Below are positions 18,924 through 30,394 of a stretch of DNA of 64,000 bases, piece by piece. The number at the start of each line of letters is the position of its first letter. Within the stretch, counting starts at the first letter, position 1. A program made the position numbers and the translations under genes. The notes under the pieces are model-generated. The model saw nothing but the letters and a program-made list of their open reading frames with translations. It had not been told where the DNA came from and made no database searches. The DNA comes from Hyphomonas beringensis (GTDB taxonomy: Bacteria; Pseudomonadota; Alphaproteobacteria; Caulobacterales; Hyphomonadaceae): the NCBI RefSeq assembly GCF_000682755.1, contig NZ_AWFF01000013.1:52784-116783 (forward strand). Direction: 5' to 3'.

Positions 18924-20093
18924 TTAGCCGCCTCTTGCTCCGAATAAGCCGGTCTCGATGATGTCACCCCAAGTGATCACCACCACCATTCCCAATAACA
19001 GGATCAAACCGAATGTCAGGGCCACTTCCTGCACTTTTTGCGGCATCTCCTTCCCCGTAACGGCCTCATATGCATTAAATACAAGGTGTCCGCCATCCAG
19101 AACCGGCAGCGGCAGAAGGTTAAAGAAGCCCACTCCGACGGATATCGCAGCGCAAATGCTGATCAGCATCCAGAAGAGCTGCTGCAAGCGCTGCCAAGGT
19201 GTAAGTTGCTCCTGTGACCACACCTTATTAACCGCCCGGCGGGAGATATCCCCAATTCCTACAGGCCCCGTCATGGCATGCATGGACATCTTGCCCGTTA
19301 CGATGCGGCTTAGCATGGTAACCGTCTGATCAATGGTAGATCCGGTTTCCAGAACACCCTGCCCCAGGGCCTCAACAGGGTTGTAAGTTATACGGTCTCC
19401 ATACGAGACGGCCCCCAGCGCAATACCGATTGTCGCCTGAGGAACCTTTTGGCCAAAATCATTCTCCCGAACGACTTCTACCGGCGTAACCGCCAGGTGC
19501 TTTCGTTCGTCACCGCGCTGGACCAGGAAGTCCATCTGCTCATTGGGATTCAGCATGATCGCGACAATGACTTCGCCCGTATTGGTTATTTTCTTGCCGT
19601 TGATCTCAAGTATGGAGTCGCCTTCCTTCATGCCGACCGTCTGTGCGGCTCCACCATCGGTAACGCCCATGACGCCAACCTGAAGGTTAGGCCGACCATG
19701 CACGCCAAGAATCAACGCGAAGATCAGGCTGGAGAGAATGAAGTTTGCAAAAGGCCCGGCCAAGCTGACCAGTGAACGCTGGCCCGTACCAAGATCAGAA
19801 TAAGGCTTGCCGACAGGTCCTGTTTCGATTTTGCCGACATCGCCAGCAAGCTGGCCTTCCCCGACAAATTTCACAAATCCTCCAAGCGGAATCCAGTTCA
19901 CGCGCCAGCGTGTACCGTTCTTGTCAGTGCGCTCGTAAACAGGTTTGCCAAAACCGATAGAGAAGGATTCCACGGCTGCACCGAACCAGCGACCGACGAC
20001 ATAGTGGCCAAGTTCGTGAATAACCACGACGATCCCCATCATGAAGATGAGGCAGATCAGAAACAGCGGTCCCTGGCTGAGAAATTCCCCCAA
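18924..20093 (-). CDS. rseP: RIP metalloprotease RseP
   Basis: Site-2 intramembrane zinc protease that cleaves anti-sigma factors and signal peptide remnants. The HExxH motif is HELGH (H26-H30) in the first membrane segment, a single PDZ domain lies at about 125-200 (EGDSILEINGKKI), and the C-terminal LDG motif is in PLPVLDGGHL. Length 389 fits the single-PDZ alphaproteobacterial form. It starts three bases after dxr ends, so the two are tightly linked. No anti-sigma factor gene is visible nearby. Confidence 0.96.
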   Translation of the reverse strand: MGEFLSQGPLFLICLIFMMGIVVVIHELGHYVVGRWFGAAVESFSIGFGKPVYERTDKNGTRWRVNWIPLGGFVKFVGEGQLAGDVGKIETGPVGKPYSDLGTGQRSLVSLAGPFANFILSSLIFALILGVHGRPNLQVGVMGVTDGGAAQTVGMKEGDSILEINGKKITNTGEVIVAIMLNPNEQMDFLVQRGDERKHLAVTPVEVVRENDFGQKVPQATIGIALGAVSYGDRITYNPVEALGQGVLETGSTIDQTVTMLSRIVTGKMSMHAMTGPVGIGDISRRAVNKVWSQEQLTPWQRLQQLFWMLISICAAISVGVGFFNLLPLPVLDGGHLVFNAYEAVTGKEMPQKVQEVALTFGLILLLGMVVVITWGDIIETGLFGARGG

Positions 20094-20096
20094 AGC

Positions 20097-21296
20097 TTAT
20101 CCTCCTACTCGGCTCCGGGCCTTCTCAAGCAAGTCTGCCGCCACTTTCCGGCTGTAATCGTCCAGAAGGGCAATTTCTTCGAGGGTATCACATGCCATCC
20201 CACTCATGCTTCCCGCGAAATAACCATTCAGCGTCTCTTCTACTGCCCAGCTTATGTCGAGAAACCCGCATTGACCCGCGATAAATGCAGAAACGGCTGA
20301 TTCATTAGCACAATTTAATACGGTCGTGGCGCCAGCCCCATGGGAATAGGCCTCTCGTGCAAGGCGTATGGCGGGGAATCGTTCTGCATCCACGGGCTCG
20401 AAATCCAGTCGGCCAATCGCCCCGAGGTCCAGACGGTCGACTGTCGTGGCGATTCGCTCAGGCCAGCCTAAGGCATATGAAATGGGCGTACGCATATCCG
20501 GTGCACCAAGCTGTGCAATGACGGAGCCATCGGTGAAATGAGCCATGCCGTGAACGATGGACTGTGGATGCACCAACACCTCAATACGCTCGCCTTCAGT
20601 ACCGAACAGGAAACCCGCCTCAATGAACTCAAGGGCCTTGTTCATCAGTGTGGCACTGTCGATCGAGTTCTTGATGCCCATGCTCCAATTGGGATGCGCA
20701 GCAGCCTGCTGAGGGGATGCTGATCTCATCTCTGAAAGGCTCGCGGTCCGGAAAGGTCCGCCAGAGGCCGTGATCGTCAATTGATCCAATTGGCGCCCAT
20801 CTCCGAGGCACTGGAAGATAGCCGAATGCTCGGAATCGACCGGCAGAACCTTGACCCCGGCTTTGCGGGCTTCCTGAAGGATCAGCCTGCCGCCGCAGAC
20901 GATGCTCTCCTTGTTGGCGATGGCAATATCATTACCCGCTCGCACGGCGGACAAGGTTGAGTGCAAACCTGCTGCCCCCACAATGGCGGCAAGAACCCGG
21001 TCAACCGGACGGCTCGCGGCCTCCTCAATGGCGGCATCGCCTGCAGCAGCCTCGATCCTCGTACCTGCCAGGCGCTCTTTCAGTTCCGGGAGTCTGGATT
21101 CATCTGCGATAATGGCAATCTCAGCGCTACAGGCTATGGCCTGTCTCGCCAGAAGTTCGGCATCCGAGCCCGCGGCAAGCGCACAGACCTCAAACCGGAC
21201 GTCGCCCACCGCATTGGCATGCTGCACGACATCCAGTGCGGACGTGCCGATTGAGCCTGTAGAGCCCATGATACTGATGCGGCGCGTATCCGTCAT
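20097..21296 (-). CDS. dxr: 1-deoxy-D-xylulose-5-phosphate reductoisomerase
   Basis: Second enzyme of the MEP isoprenoid pathway, converting DXP to MEP with NADPH. The N-terminus MTDTRRISIMGSTGSIG holds the NADPH fingerprint, and the metal and substrate motifs PVDSEHSAIFQ and TASGGPFR are intact. The frame is open upstream to 21599, but the ATG at 21296 overlaps the cdsA stop (ATGA) and puts the fingerprint at the usual place, giving 399 residues. Isoprenoid precursors made here feed UppS, encoded two genes upstream. Confidence 0.97.
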   Translation of the reverse strand: MTDTRRISIMGSTGSIGTSALDVVQHANAVGDVRFEVCALAAGSDAELLARQAIACSAEIAIIADESRLPELKERLAGTRIEAAAGDAAIEEAASRPVDRVLAAIVGAAGLHSTLSAVRAGNDIAIANKESIVCGGRLILQEARKAGVKVLPVDSEHSAIFQCLGDGRQLDQLTITASGGPFRTASLSEMRSASPQQAAAHPNWSMGIKNSIDSATLMNKALEFIEAGFLFGTEGERIEVLVHPQSIVHGMAHFTDGSVIAQLGAPDMRTPISYALGWPERIATTVDRLDLGAIGRLDFEPVDAERFPAIRLAREAYSHGAGATTVLNCANESAVSAFIAGQCGFLDISWAVEETLNGYFAGSMSGMACDTLEEIALLDDYSRKVAADLLEKARSRVGG

Positions 21297-22117
21297 GACA
21301 AAAACCCTAGAGCATCCCTGAGAGGCGGATAAAGCCACAGCGCCAGAGATCCGATGACCGCCACTGCGCCGAGACCATCGACGCGGTCCAGAACGCCGCC
21401 ATGTCCGGGCAATAGATTGCTGGAATCCTTGACGTGAAAGCGGCGCTTCAGACCACTTTCGAGCAAATCCCCTGCCTGAGCTGTAATCGAAAGTGTGGCG
21501 GCAGCAAGCATCCATACGACAAGGCTGGATTGCTGCAGGTCTGCTGCGGCAATTCCGCAAATACTGGTGAACGCGATTGCGCCAAGCGCCCCGCTCCACG
21601 TCTTGTTCGGACTCTCCTGAGGAATAAGACGCGGGCCGCCCAGGCCTCGCCCAACAAAATAGGCAGACGCATCAGAGGCCCACACAAAGGACATGAAAAA
21701 CAAGGCCGCCTCACGCCCGTCCCATGGGCCCTCACGCAGACACCAGAGACCAGCCGCGATGGCGGTTACATAAACGAGGCCCATAATGGCCGTCAGTCGG
21801 TTCTGATAACGGCCTACAGCACTCATGAAGGCAAAGACGGCCCCGAGCACGCCAATCAACACCTGCAACCACATGAGCCCTAGCGGGAGGCTCAGACAGA
21901 AGACCGCAGACATCAGGCACAACAGGAAGCCCCTAGGGTGCCCGCTCATCCTGGCCCATTCCCAGGACATAATTGCCGCAAACACAGCACACGCGATGGC
22001 GAGCCACCATCCGCCATACCATACAACCGCAAGACCTATGGGGATCAGTACAAGTGCGGTCAGGAGCCGCTGCCCGATTTGGGAAAATCGGCTATCGGGG
22101 GGCGTCCAGTCACCCAT
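21293..22117 (-). CDS. cdsA: Phosphatidate cytidylyltransferase
   Basis: Integral membrane enzyme making CDP-diacylglycerol from phosphatidate and CTP. The 274-residue protein has about eight hydrophobic segments and the C-terminal CDS signature, including GDLLESGLKRRFHVKDSSN and LPGHGGVLDRVDG. Start overlaps the uppS stop by one base (TAATG), stop overlaps the dxr start. Placement between uppS and dxr is conserved in proteobacteria. Confidence 0.97.
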   Translation of the reverse strand: MGDWTPPDSRFSQIGQRLLTALVLIPIGLAVVWYGGWWLAIACAVFAAIMSWEWARMSGHPRGFLLCLMSAVFCLSLPLGLMWLQVLIGVLGAVFAFMSAVGRYQNRLTAIMGLVYVTAIAAGLWCLREGPWDGREAALFFMSFVWASDASAYFVGRGLGGPRLIPQESPNKTWSGALGAIAFTSICGIAAADLQQSSLVVWMLAAATLSITAQAGDLLESGLKRRFHVKDSSNLLPGHGGVLDRVDGLGAVAVIGSLALWLYPPLRDALGFLS

Positions 22118-22878
22118 TACAACTCCCCCTGAGTTACGGCTCCGAATCTACGCTCGCGCTCTTGATAGACCATTACGGCCTTCTCTAGCCAGCCTCTGTC
22201 AAAGTCAGGCCAAAGCACATCCAGGAAGACAAACTCGCTATAGGCAATCTGCCAGAGCAGGAAGTTGCTCAACCTGTACTCTGCGCTGGTGCGTATCAGA
22301 AGATCGGGGTCCGGCATGCCGCGTGTGTCGAGATAATCCGCAAACATGTCTTCGGTGATGCTCTCAGGCTCCACACGTCCTGCCGCAGCCTCTGTGGCCA
22401 CTTTGCGCACGGCCCGCACAATTTCTTCCCGACCGCCATAATTGAAAGCGATGTTCAGATAGAAGCGATCATTGTCCTTCGTGTCGCGTTCAGCCTTGGC
22501 CACCAGGTCCGCAATGTCTTTGGGGAGGCCTTCACGCCGTCCGATGATGGTGATCTTCACGCCTTCCTTGCGGAGGCGGTTGAGATCCTTCTGCATATAC
22601 GTTTTCAGCAGACCAAAAAGCGCGCTAACCTCAGAGGCAGGACGGCGCCAATTCTCGGTCGAGAAGGAATAGACCGTGAGATATTTGATGCCGATCTCAC
22701 CAGCCGCCTCAACAACCTTGCGAAGCGCCTCAACGCCGCGCTCATGACCGGCAGCCCGGGGAAGGCCACGGGCTTTTGCCCAACGGCCATTCCCATCCAT
22801 GATGATGGCGACATGCGTCGGCACAGGCGGTTTGCCACCCCCATCACCAGAGGACACAGAGGCGGCAACAGAGGACAT
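22117..22878 (-). CDS. uppS: Undecaprenyl diphosphate synthase (cis-prenyltransferase)
   Basis: Makes the C55 lipid carrier for peptidoglycan and other glycans by adding eight IPP units to FPP. The catalytic aspartate is D28 in [11 protein letters not shown], followed by RAAGHERG; the C-terminal [19 protein letters not shown] block is conserved. The N-terminus is about 15 residues longer than in E. coli and rich in Ser/Gly. Start overlaps the frr stop by one base, stop overlaps cdsA. Confidence 0.97.
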   Translation of the reverse strand: MSSVAASVSSGDGGGKPPVPTHVAIIMDGNGRWAKARGLPRAAGHERGVEALRKVVEAAGEIGIKYLTVYSFSTENWRRPASEVSALFGLLKTYMQKDLNRLRKEGVKITIIGRREGLPKDIADLVAKAERDTKDNDRFYLNIAFNYGGREEIVRAVRKVATEAAAGRVEPESITEDMFADYLDTRGMPDPDLLIRTSAEYRLSNFLLWQIAYSEFVFLDVLWPDFDRGWLEKAVMVYQERERRFGAVTQGEL

Positions 22879-23432
22879 TAGACCTGCATGATCTCGGCTT
22901 CTTTTGCCTTCAGTGCCTCATCGACACGGGCGACATAGGTATCCGTGAGCTTTTGCACCTCATCAGAAAGGGAATGCAGGCGGTCTTCGCTGATCTCACC
23001 ATCCTTCTCCATTTTCTTGAGGCTATCCATGCCATCACGGCGGACGTTACGGATAGCTACACGGGCGGCTTCAGCATATTTGCCAGCCACTTTCTGAAGT
23101 TCTGCGCGGCGCTCTTCATTCAGCGGCGGAATCGGAATGCGCAAATTCTGCCCGTCGGTGACCGGGTTCAAGCCGAGCCCAGACTCACGGATAGCGCGGT
23201 CAGTCGCGCCGACAACCGACTTGTCCCACACATTGACGGACAACATGCGGTTGTCTGTTACTGTGACGGAAGCGACCTGGTTCAGCGGCACGGTGGAGCC
23301 ATAGGCGGGCACCATAACCGAATCCAGCAGGTTCACTGAGGCGCGGCCTGTGCGAAGGCCACTGAATTCCGTGGCAAGTGACGCAAGTGCGCCATCCATG
23401 CGGCGCTCAAGATCCTTCTTGCTGTAACTCAT
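22878..23432 (-). CDS. frr: Ribosome recycling factor
   Basis: Splits post-termination ribosomes together with EF-G. At 184 residues it has the family length; the N-terminal helix contains the conserved LRTGRAS segment and the [14 protein letters not shown] beta domain region, with the ending [21 protein letters not shown]. It overlaps pyrH by four bases (ATGA), the classical pyrH-frr pairing. Confidence 0.98.
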   Translation of the reverse strand: MSYSKKDLERRMDGALASLATEFSGLRTGRASVNLLDSVMVPAYGSTVPLNQVASVTVTDNRMLSVNVWDKSVVGATDRAIRESGLGLNPVTDGQNLRIPIPPLNEERRAELQKVAGKYAEAARVAIRNVRRDGMDSLKKMEKDGEISEDRLHSLSDEVQKLTDTYVARVDEALKAKEAEIMQV

Positions 23433-24184
23433 GATGCAGACGCTCCGTTATTTGTAATTGTAGTTGATGTCCCCTTGCCGTGCAGCACTTTCAGCAAGGA
23501 TCCCTCCTCTTTCAATGAGAAAACGACAATAGGGATGTTATTGTCGCGCATGAGGCTGACTGCAGACGAATCCATGACGCGCAGATCCTTGGCCAGCAAT
23601 TCCTGGTAGCCGACTTCGTCATACCGCGTGGCGCTGGAGTCGAGCTTGGGATCGGCAGTGTAGACGCCATCCACCTGTGTGCCCTTTAGAAGAGCATCAC
23701 AGTTCATCTCAATCGCGCGCAGGGCTGCGCCTGTATCGGTCGTAAAGAATGGATTGCCGATACCGGCTGCAAAGATAACAACACGGCCCTTTTCCATATG
23801 ACGCTGCGCACGGCGGCGAATGTAGGGCTCACAAATCGCTTCCATCCGGATGGCAGATTGGACACGCGTCGGCACGCCAAGGCTTTCCAGAACGCTCTGC
23901 ATGGCAAGCGCATTCATAACTGTCGCCAGCATGCCCATGGAATCGGCCTGAGCGCGTTCCATCCCCTTGGCTGCCCCTGCCACGCCGCGGAAGATATTGC
24001 CTCCGCCAATCACCAAACAGATCTCAGCGCCAGTCTCCTGTGCCGCCTTGATGGCACGCGCGAAATTCTCGCAGGTTGGGATATCGATACCGAATTGCCC
24101 GGGGCCCATCAGTGCCTCACCGGAGAGTTTCAACAAGACCCTTTTATACTTCAAGGGGGTGGTGTCGGCCTCATCACTCGGCAT
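23429..24184 (-). CDS. pyrH: UMP kinase
   Basis: Hexameric amino-acid-kinase-fold UMP kinase, supplying UDP for nucleic acids and sugar nucleotides. The signature [13 protein letters not shown] at the N-terminus, the GGGNIFRG phosphate loop and [13 protein letters not shown] are present. Three in-frame ATG codons compete (24199, 24193, 24184). Only the last has GGAG at nine bases upstream, so I chose it (251 residues); the first would add five residues with no ribosome site. A terminator-like hairpin at 24231-24257 separates it from tsf, so pyrH may begin a new transcript. Confidence 0.95.
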   Translation of the reverse strand: MPSDEADTTPLKYKRVLLKLSGEALMGPGQFGIDIPTCENFARAIKAAQETGAEICLVIGGGNIFRGVAGAAKGMERAQADSMGMLATVMNALAMQSVLESLGVPTRVQSAIRMEAICEPYIRRRAQRHMEKGRVVIFAAGIGNPFFTTDTGAALRAIEMNCDALLKGTQVDGVYTADPKLDSSATRYDEVGYQELLAKDLRVMDSSAVSLMRDNNIPIVVFSLKEEGSLLKVLHGKGTSTTITNNGASAS

Positions 24185-24225
24185 AGACGGCATCTCCATA
24201 ATTTGAAGCCATATAGGCTCCTAAA

Positions 24226-24258
24226 AGATTCCCGGCCGCCTGTCATGGGCGACCGGGA
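24226..24258 (-). terminator. Terminator between tsf and pyrH
   Basis: On the minus strand a ten-base stem with one mismatch (24248-24257 with 24231-24240) and a seven-base loop is followed by AATCTTTT. It lies 38 bases past the tsf stop. Read-through into pyrH is possible. Confidence 0.65.
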
Positions 24259-24295
24259 TGTTCAAAGCCCTTTGTGGGCAGAAAGGCAAGCCTGA

Positions 24296-25201
24296 TCAGC
24301 TGCCTTTTGTCATGGAAGCAACTTCGTCAGCGAAGTTGTCTGCTTCTTTCTCGATGCCTTCACCCAGCTTGAAGTGCACGAAGCCCTTCAGGGTGGCGCC
24401 ATTCTCTTCGAGGAACTTACCGACCGTTTGATCGGGGTTCATGACGAAAGGCTGCTCGACAAGGACAACTTCCTTGTAGAACTTCTGCATCCGGCCAACG
24501 ATCATCTTCTCGATGACATTGTCAGGCTTACCGCTTTCGCGAGCCTGCTCGGTCAGGACATGCTTTTCGTTCTCGACCAGCGCCGGGTCCAGCTCATCCG
24601 TAGTGGCAGCAGCAGGCGACGTTGCAGCGATGTGCATTGCAACCTTGCGGCCCAGGTCTTCCAGATCGCCAGAACCGTCCAGAGCGACAAGAACGCCAAC
24701 CTTACCCATGCCAGCCGTTTCGGCGTTGTGGATGTAGGAAGCGACTTTGCCGTCAGCCGTCAGTTTCGCGCTACGGCGGAGCGTCATGTTCTCACCGATC
24801 GTCGCGATCAGACGCTTGATCAGGTCATCAACACTACCTTCGCCATCCGGAGATGGTGCAGCAGACAGAGCCTCAACAGAGCCATCTGTATCCAGCGCAG
24901 CTTTTGTGATGCCTGCCAGAGCGGTCTGGAACGTCTCGTTGCGGGCAACGAAGTCCGTCTCAGCGTTCAGCTCAACGATTGCACCGGTCTTGCCGTCCTC
25001 GGAAACCTGAACGGAAACGAGGCCGTCAGCGGCAGTACGACCAGACTTTTTCGCAGCTTTCGAGAGGCCTTTCGCACGCAGCCAGTCGATCGCGGCGGCT
25101 TCATCGCCGCCATTCTCGACGAGCGCCTTCTTGGCGTCCATCATGCCCGCACCGGTTTTCTCGCGCAGTGCTTTCACTAGCGCAGCGGTAATCTCAGCCA
25201 T
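24296..25201 (-). CDS. tsf: Translation elongation factor Ts
   Basis: Nucleotide exchange factor for EF-Tu. The N-terminus [20 protein letters not shown] and the [10 protein letters not shown] motif of the core domain are typical; two coiled dimerisation regions follow. Length of 301 residues is usual. It follows rpsB by 43 bases and shares its promoter; a hairpin terminator follows. Confidence 0.98.
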   Translation of the reverse strand: MAEITAALVKALREKTGAGMMDAKKALVENGGDEAAAIDWLRAKGLSKAAKKSGRTAADGLVSVQVSEDGKTGAIVELNAETDFVARNETFQTALAGITKAALDTDGSVEALSAAPSPDGEGSVDDLIKRLIATIGENMTLRRSAKLTADGKVASYIHNAETAGMGKVGVLVALDGSGDLEDLGRKVAMHIAATSPAAATTDELDPALVENEKHVLTEQARESGKPDNVIEKMIVGRMQKFYKEVVLVEQPFVMNPDQTVGKFLEENGATLKGFVHFKLGEGIEKEADNFADEVASMTKGS

Positions 25202-25244
25202 TGCTGTATTCCTTCAGTTTCGTCTTCAGTTCGGATGCCCGAAC

Positions 25245-26045
25245 TCAGGCACCCGTCTTATCTTCAGCCGTTTCGCTTTCAGCAGTCGCCACATCGGCTT
25301 CTGCAAGAGCGTCAACGTCTTCCAGCTCACCCAGGTCCACACCGAGGCCTGCAGTCGATTCTGCAAGACCGTCCAGAACGGCGTCAGCAAACAGGTTGCA
25401 GTAGAGGGAGATCGCACGAGCTGCATCGTCATTGCCCGGGAAGCCGTAATCGGCATCAGCCGGATCACAGTTGGTATCGAGCACTGCAACAACCGGGATA
25501 CCCAGCTTGCGAGCTTCCTGAACAGCGATGGCTTCCTTGTTGGTGTCGATCACGATCATGGCAGCCGGCAGGCCGCCCATGTCAGCAATACCACCGAGGG
25601 AGAGCTGCAGCTTGTCGCGGCGACGCTCCAGATCAAGCAGTTCTTTCTTGGTCAGGCCCTGGCCGCTGCCGCTTTCGAACATCGTATTCAGCTCTTTGAG
25701 CTGCTTGATGGAGTGGGAAACGGTGGACCAGTTGGTGAGCGTGCCGCCCAGCCAACGGTGATTCATGTAGTATTGAGCGCAGCGTTGTGCGGCTTCAGCA
25801 ATCGGCTCTGCAGCCTGACGCTTTGTACCCACGAACAGGACGCGGCCGCCTTTGGCGACAGTGTCACGCACGAACACGAGCGCCTGGTGAAGCGCTGGAA
25901 CAGTTTGCGACAGGTCCATGATGTGAATGCCGGAGCGGTCGCCGTAGATGTACGGCTTCATGCGCGGGTTCCAGCGGTGGGTTTGGTGACCGAAGTGAAC
26001 GCCAGCTTCGAGCAGCTGACGCATGGTGAAGTCAGGTAGGGCCAT
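25245..26045 (-). CDS. rpsB: 30S ribosomal protein S2
   Basis: Ribosomal protein of the small subunit head-body junction. The N-terminus [27 protein letters not shown] (given here in two parts: [20 protein letters not shown] and the following QTHRWNP) and the motif IVDTN-type [20 protein letters not shown] are diagnostic. The acidic C-terminal tail (about 230-266) is common in alphaproteobacteria. First gene of the rpsB-tsf pair; its leader is about 95 bases from the likely promoter at 26143-26170, long enough for S2 autoregulation. Confidence 0.98.
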   Translation of the reverse strand: MALPDFTMRQLLEAGVHFGHQTHRWNPRMKPYIYGDRSGIHIMDLSQTVPALHQALVFVRDTVAKGGRVLFVGTKRQAAEPIAEAAQRCAQYYMNHRWLGGTLTNWSTVSHSIKQLKELNTMFESGSGQGLTKKELLDLERRRDKLQLSLGGIADMGGLPAAMIVIDTNKEAIAVQEARKLGIPVVAVLDTNCDPADADYGFPGNDDAARAISLYCNLFADAVLDGLAESTAGLGVDLGELEDVDALAEADVATAESETAEDKTGA

Positions 26046-26142
26046 AGATTGTCTCCATCCGGTTGGCCGTCACGAGTGGAACTTTGGACCCTCATGGCCC
26101 GCAGCACCGGATGCACCCGTGAACTGGTTTCTGATGGGGCGG

Positions 26143-26170
26143 CTTATACATAAATCCCCCAAGGCCGCAA
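26143..26170 (-). promoter_or_regulatory. Candidate sigma-70 promoter of rpsB-tsf
   Basis: On the minus strand TTGCGG (-35) and TATAAG (-10) are separated by 16 bases, ending about 95 bases before the rpsB ATG, in the only gap between dnaE and rpsB. Assigned by eye. Confidence 0.4.
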
Positions 26171-26190
26171 GATGCTCTGAACGCCTTTTG

Positions 26191-29100
26191 TCAGGCGGCT
26201 TTCAGGGGTTCGACGCGCTCGACACCGGGCGCATCCTTGAGGGCGCGCTGCGCGCTGAGCCCAATCGTGTAGGTCGACGGCAGTTTAAGCGTGACCAATC
26301 TGCCATCCTCAAGCGGCATTTCGATGAGGATTTCCCCTCTTTCAAGGTCTGGCAGCTTCGCGAGATGCCCAACGACGCCCGCAATATCCCGGACAAAAGC
26401 CCCGACAGAGAGCCTGATCTTGAGGGCTCCCATGGATTTGGACAGCCGCGCAGCTTCCAGCTTGAGGACGCGCTCTGCATTAAGGCGGATTTCCTCAGCG
26501 TTTCTTTTGACGCCAACTGTAATGGCCACTGCGTTTCCGACCTGCAGCAGATCATAATTCTGTGACAAAGTCTCAGGGAAAACCATCATTTCGATCTCGC
26601 CTGACGGGTCAGACAAGGTGAGGAAGGCGAACTTGCCGCCATTCCGCGCAGGCTTGTCACTACGGGCCCGCACTACACCGATCATTTCGAGCGGCTTGCC
26701 ATCTGAAGCGCGCTCTTCAACTTCCATGGCGAGTGTCACACGATCACGGTCCAGCCCCTCCAGAATGTCATCCAGTGGGTGGCCTGAAAAATAGAAACCT
26801 ATCGACTTGAATTCTGCATCAAGCTTCTGCTGTCCATTCCAGGCCTTTGCCTTGGGAAGCACGGGACGCAAGGCTGGCTCCGCTTCAGCGAAGAGACCGC
26901 CCTGCCCGCCCTGCCGGTCCTGAGCCGCAGAGACAGCGAGGTTCGCCAGCAATGGCGCCGCAGCCAGCACTTTGGCCCGGTTGGCATCCAGGCAATCGAA
27001 CGCACCGGCCTTTGCCAGGGATTCGAACGCCTTCTTGTTCACGTGACGCGGATCGACACGTTCGGCGAAGTCATACAGATCCCTGAACGGCCCACCTTCG
27101 TTGCGGACCTGAACGACATGTTTCATCGCCTCCAGACCGACGCCTTTCAGCGCGCCTAAGGCATAGACAACCGCGCCGTCACGCACATCGAAGTCGGCGC
27201 TAGACGCGTTCACATTCGGCCCCAGAACCGGAATTTTTAGACGCTTTGCTTCCTGGAAGAACGCCGCCAGCTTGTCGGTATTACCTAGGTCCAGGCTCAT
27301 CGAAGCAGCCAGGAACTCCACCGCGAAATGCCGCTTCAGATACCCCGTGTGATACCCGATGAGGGCATAGGCGGCAGCGTGGGATTTGTTGAAGCCGTAG
27401 CCCGCGAACTTCTCCATCGTATCGAAGATCTCGTTGGCCAGCGAGGCTTCCATACCCTTGTTCGCCGCAGCGCCCTCCACGAAACGCTGGCGCTGGGCGA
27501 TCATCTCTTCGATCTTCTTCTTACCCATGGCGCGGCGCAGGAGGTCAGCATCGCCGAGCGAATACCCGGCAATCTCCTGAGCCATCCGCATCACCTGTTC
27601 CTGATAGACCGGTACGCCATACGTTGCCTCAAGGACCGGCTTCAGATCAGGATGGGCGTATTTCACGCCCTCGGGGTTTTCCTTGCCTTCGATATAGACA
27701 GGGATGTTTTCCATCGGGCCCGGACGATAGAGCGAGATGATGGCGATCACGTCTTCCAGGCTATGAGGGCGCACCTTCTTCAGCGTATCGCGCATACCGG
27801 CGCCTTCCAGCTGGAAGACACCAAGCGTATCGCCGCTAGCCATCAGATCATAGGTCGCCTTGTCGTCAAGGCTTTGCCACTCAGTCCCAACATCCCGTCC
27901 ATCGCGCCGAATGAACTTCAGTGCACGATCAATAACCGTCAGGGTCTTCAGGCCAAGGAAGTCGAACTTCACGAGTCCGGCCTGCTCGGCATATTTCATA
28001 TTGAACTGAGTGGCAGGAAGATCAGCCCTCGGATCATTGTAGAGAGGCACAAGCTCGACCAGCGGTCGGTCACCAATCACAACACCCGCAGCGTGTGTAC
28101 CAGCGTTCCGATACTTCCCTTCGAGAGACAGCGCGACTTCGAGCAATTCCTCGACGCGCTCATCGGCGTCGATCTCGTCCTGGAACTTCGGCTCGTCGTC
28201 AATCGCATCCTGAAGCTTGGGCGGATTTGCCGGGTTGAACGGAATTAGTTTGGCCAGACGGTCCACCTGACCGTAAGGCATCTGCATTACACGGCCGACA
28301 TCGCGCACCACAGCCTTCGCCTGTAGTGTACCGAAGGTGATGATCATTGCCACGGAGTCAGCGCCATACTTGTCGCGCACATAGCGAATGACCTCGCCGC
28401 GCCGTTCCTGACAGAAGTCAACGTCGAAGTCTGGCATGGAGACACGTTCCGGGTTCAGGAAGCGCTCGAACAGCAGGTCGAACCGGAGAGGATCCAGGTC
28501 TGTAATCAACAGCACCCAGGCAACCACAGAGCCCGCACCAGACCCCCGGCCTGGCCCCACAGGAATGCCGTTCTCCTTGGCCCATTTGATAAAGTCCGAA
28601 ACGATCAGAAAGTAGCCGGGGAAGCCCATACGCTCGATAATCGACAGCTCGTAATCAAGCCGCTCGAAATAGACTTCACGCTCAGCATAGAGCTTGTCAG
28701 CAGCATCGAGACGATATTCCAGGCCCTCAATGGCCTGCTTGCGAAGCTCTTCAGATTCCGACCGCCCTTCCTTGGAGAAGTTTGGCAGGATAGGTTTGTG
28801 TGTCTCGGCCTTGATGGCGCACCGGCGAGCGATTTCTGACGTGTTCTCAATGGCTTCCGGCAGATCCGCGAACAGCTCGCGCATCTCATCAGCTGTCTTG
28901 AGGTATTGTGACGGATCAACACGCTTGCGGTCTTCCTGGCCAAGGTACTGGCCATTCGCAATACACATCATCGCGTCATGCGCTTTAGCATCTCCCGCCT
29001 TCATGAAGCGAACATCATGCGTCGCGACAAGCGGCAGATCCAAATCATAGGCGAGATTAATCAGGTCTTCTTCAACCGCATACTCATCCGCTGTGCCGTG

Positions 29101-29613
29101 GCGTGTGATCTCAACATAGCACCGGCCCGGATATGCTGCGGCGAGCATGGAAAGCTCTGTACGAGCATCTGCAAGGCGCCCCTTCAGCAGATGGCGAGCC
29201 ACCTCGCCTTCCGCGCCGCCTGTCAGCAAGATCAGGCCCTCGGTTTGCTCCAGCAGCAAATCACGGGAAAGCTTCGGCACGCCATCATCTGCATCCAGAT
29301 AGGAGCGTGAAGACAGATACATCAGCCTTTTGTAGCCGACTTCATTCTGAGCATAGAGAGAGATGCGCGTAGGGTCGCTCTTCGGAACGCCGTCCGTCAC
29401 ATCGAAACAGCATGCCATAATCGGCTGGATGCCTGCGTCCGTCAGGGTGAGCGAAATCTCCAGCGCGCCAAACAGATTATTCCTGTCCGTGATCGCAACA
29501 GCCGGCATGCCCTGCTCGACGCACCAGGCTTTCAGCCCCTTAGGCGTGATCATGCTCTCCAGCAGGGAGTAGCTGGACCTTACGGCCAGATGGATAAAGG
29601 GCGACTCAGACAC
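26191..29613 (-). CDS. dnaE: DNA polymerase III alpha subunit
   Basis: Catalytic subunit of the replicative polymerase. The 1140-residue protein has the N-terminal PHP domain ([15 protein letters not shown]), the polymerase core with the catalytic aspartates D395 and D397 in MPDFDVDF and further GRGSGAGS and [11 protein letters not shown] motifs, then helix-hairpin-helix and OB-fold regions near 900-1080 ([20 protein letters not shown]). It follows lolD by about 91 bases and is read in the same direction as the upstream proS-lolCD genes. Confidence 0.97.
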   Translation of the reverse strand: MSESPFIHLAVRSSYSLLESMITPKGLKAWCVEQGMPAVAITDRNNLFGALEISLTLTDAGIQPIMACCFDVTDGVPKSDPTRISLYAQNEVGYKRLMYLSSRSYLDADDGVPKLSRDLLLEQTEGLILLTGGAEGEVARHLLKGRLADARTELSMLAAAYPGRCYVEITRHGTADEYAVEEDLINLAYDLDLPLVATHDVRFMKAGDAKAHDAMMCIANGQYLGQEDRKRVDPSQYLKTADEMRELFADLPEAIENTSEIARRCAIKAETHKPILPNFSKEGRSESEELRKQAIEGLEYRLDAADKLYAEREVYFERLDYELSIIERMGFPGYFLIVSDFIKWAKENGIPVGPGRGSGAGSVVAWVLLITDLDPLRFDLLFERFLNPERVSMPDFDVDFCQERRGEVIRYVRDKYGADSVAMIITFGTLQAKAVVRDVGRVMQMPYGQVDRLAKLIPFNPANPPKLQDAIDDEPKFQDEIDADERVEELLEVALSLEGKYRNAGTHAAGVVIGDRPLVELVPLYNDPRADLPATQFNMKYAEQAGLVKFDFLGLKTLTVIDRALKFIRRDGRDVGTEWQSLDDKATYDLMASGDTLGVFQLEGAGMRDTLKKVRPHSLEDVIAIISLYRPGPMENIPVYIEGKENPEGVKYAHPDLKPVLEATYGVPVYQEQVMRMAQEIAGYSLGDADLLRRAMGKKKIEEMIAQRQRFVEGAAANKGMEASLANEIFDTMEKFAGYGFNKSHAAAYALIGYHTGYLKRHFAVEFLAASMSLDLGNTDKLAAFFQEAKRLKIPVLGPNVNASSADFDVRDGAVVYALGALKGVGLEAMKHVVQVRNEGGPFRDLYDFAERVDPRHVNKKAFESLAKAGAFDCLDANRAKVLAAAPLLANLAVSAAQDRQGGQGGLFAEAEPALRPVLPKAKAWNGQQKLDAEFKSIGFYFSGHPLDDILEGLDRDRVTLAMEVEERASDGKPLEMIGVVRARSDKPARNGGKFAFLTLSDPSGEIEMMVFPETLSQNYDLLQVGNAVAITVGVKRNAEEIRLNAERVLKLEAARLSKSMGALKIRLSVGAFVRDIAGVVGHLAKLPDLERGEILIEMPLEDGRLVTLKLPSTYTIGLSAQRALKDAPGVERVEPLKAA

Positions 29614-29704
29614 AGGGCATTCTCCTGACGACAGGATACGTTGCCAGCCTGCTTCAGACCAGAGCTGAGGGGCACAGTCCGGAAGAGCTTTTCACAAGTT
29701 TGGG

Positions 29705-30394
29705 TCAGGCTGGTTGGTAATCGACCAGCTTGCCATCTTCCAAAGTCAGGATCCGGTCCATATGACGGGTCAGGGAAAAATTGTGTGTCGCGACCAGAAC
29801 TGCGGCGCCTTCATTACGCACCATATTGATCAGGGTCGCGAAAACGCGCTCTGTGGTTCCCGGATCCAGATTACCTGTAGGTTCATCGGCGATCACGAGC
29901 CTGGGATCGTTCGCAAGCGCTCGCGCGATGGCAACCCTTTGCTGCTCCCCGCCAGACATTTGGGCGGGCTGGTGATTCCCGCGATCATTGAGCCCCATTT
30001 CGCCCAGCAGATGCTCCGCCTTCTCGCGGGCCACGGCCTTCTTCTCGCCAGCGATCATCAGCGGCATCGCAATATTATCTGCAGCACTGAACTCCGGCAG
30101 CAAATGGTGAAACTGGTAGACAAAGCCGATCTTGCTACGCCGGATGGCCGTGCGACCGGCATCATCGAGCGCCAGACAGTCTATGCCATCCAGCATGACT
30201 TTTCCGGCTTCAGGGCGCTCCAGCAGGCCAGCTGTGTGCAACAGGGTTGACTTGCCAGACCCGGAAGGCCCGACGAGCCCCACAAGCTCTCCTGCATTCA
30301 ACTGGAGGTCAGTATTGTTTAGCACGTGCAGTTCGCCTGCCGCCGTGCGGTAGTAGCGATCAATTCCGATCAGTTCGAGAACAGGACCCGTCAT
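29705..30394 (-). CDS. lolD: Lipoprotein-releasing system ATP-binding protein
   Basis: ABC ATPase of the LolCDE complex that extracts lipoproteins from the inner membrane. Walker A GPSGSGKS lies at 42-49, the signature is MSGGEQQRV and Walker B is LVIADEP; the LolD-type [14 protein letters not shown] loop is also present. The start at 30394 overlaps the lolC/E stop (TAATG); a longer frame upstream is read through the coding end of that gene. Length 229 residues. Confidence 0.95.
   Translation of the reverse strand: MTGPVLELIGIDRYYRTAAGELHVLNNTDLQLNAGELVGLVGPSGSGKSTLLHTAGLLERPEAGKVMLDGIDCLALDDAGRTAIRRSKIGFVYQFHHLLPEFSAADNIAMPLMIAGEKKAVAREKAEHLLGEMGLNDRGNHQPAQMSGGEQQRVAIARALANDPRLVIADEPTGNLDPGTTERVFATLINMVRNEGAAVLVATHNFSLTRHMDRILTLEDGKLVDYQPA

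Noticed and set aside
21297..21599. N-terminal extension of dxr
   Set aside because: The extension lies inside cdsA and reads as low-quality sequence; ATG 21296 overlaps the cdsA stop.
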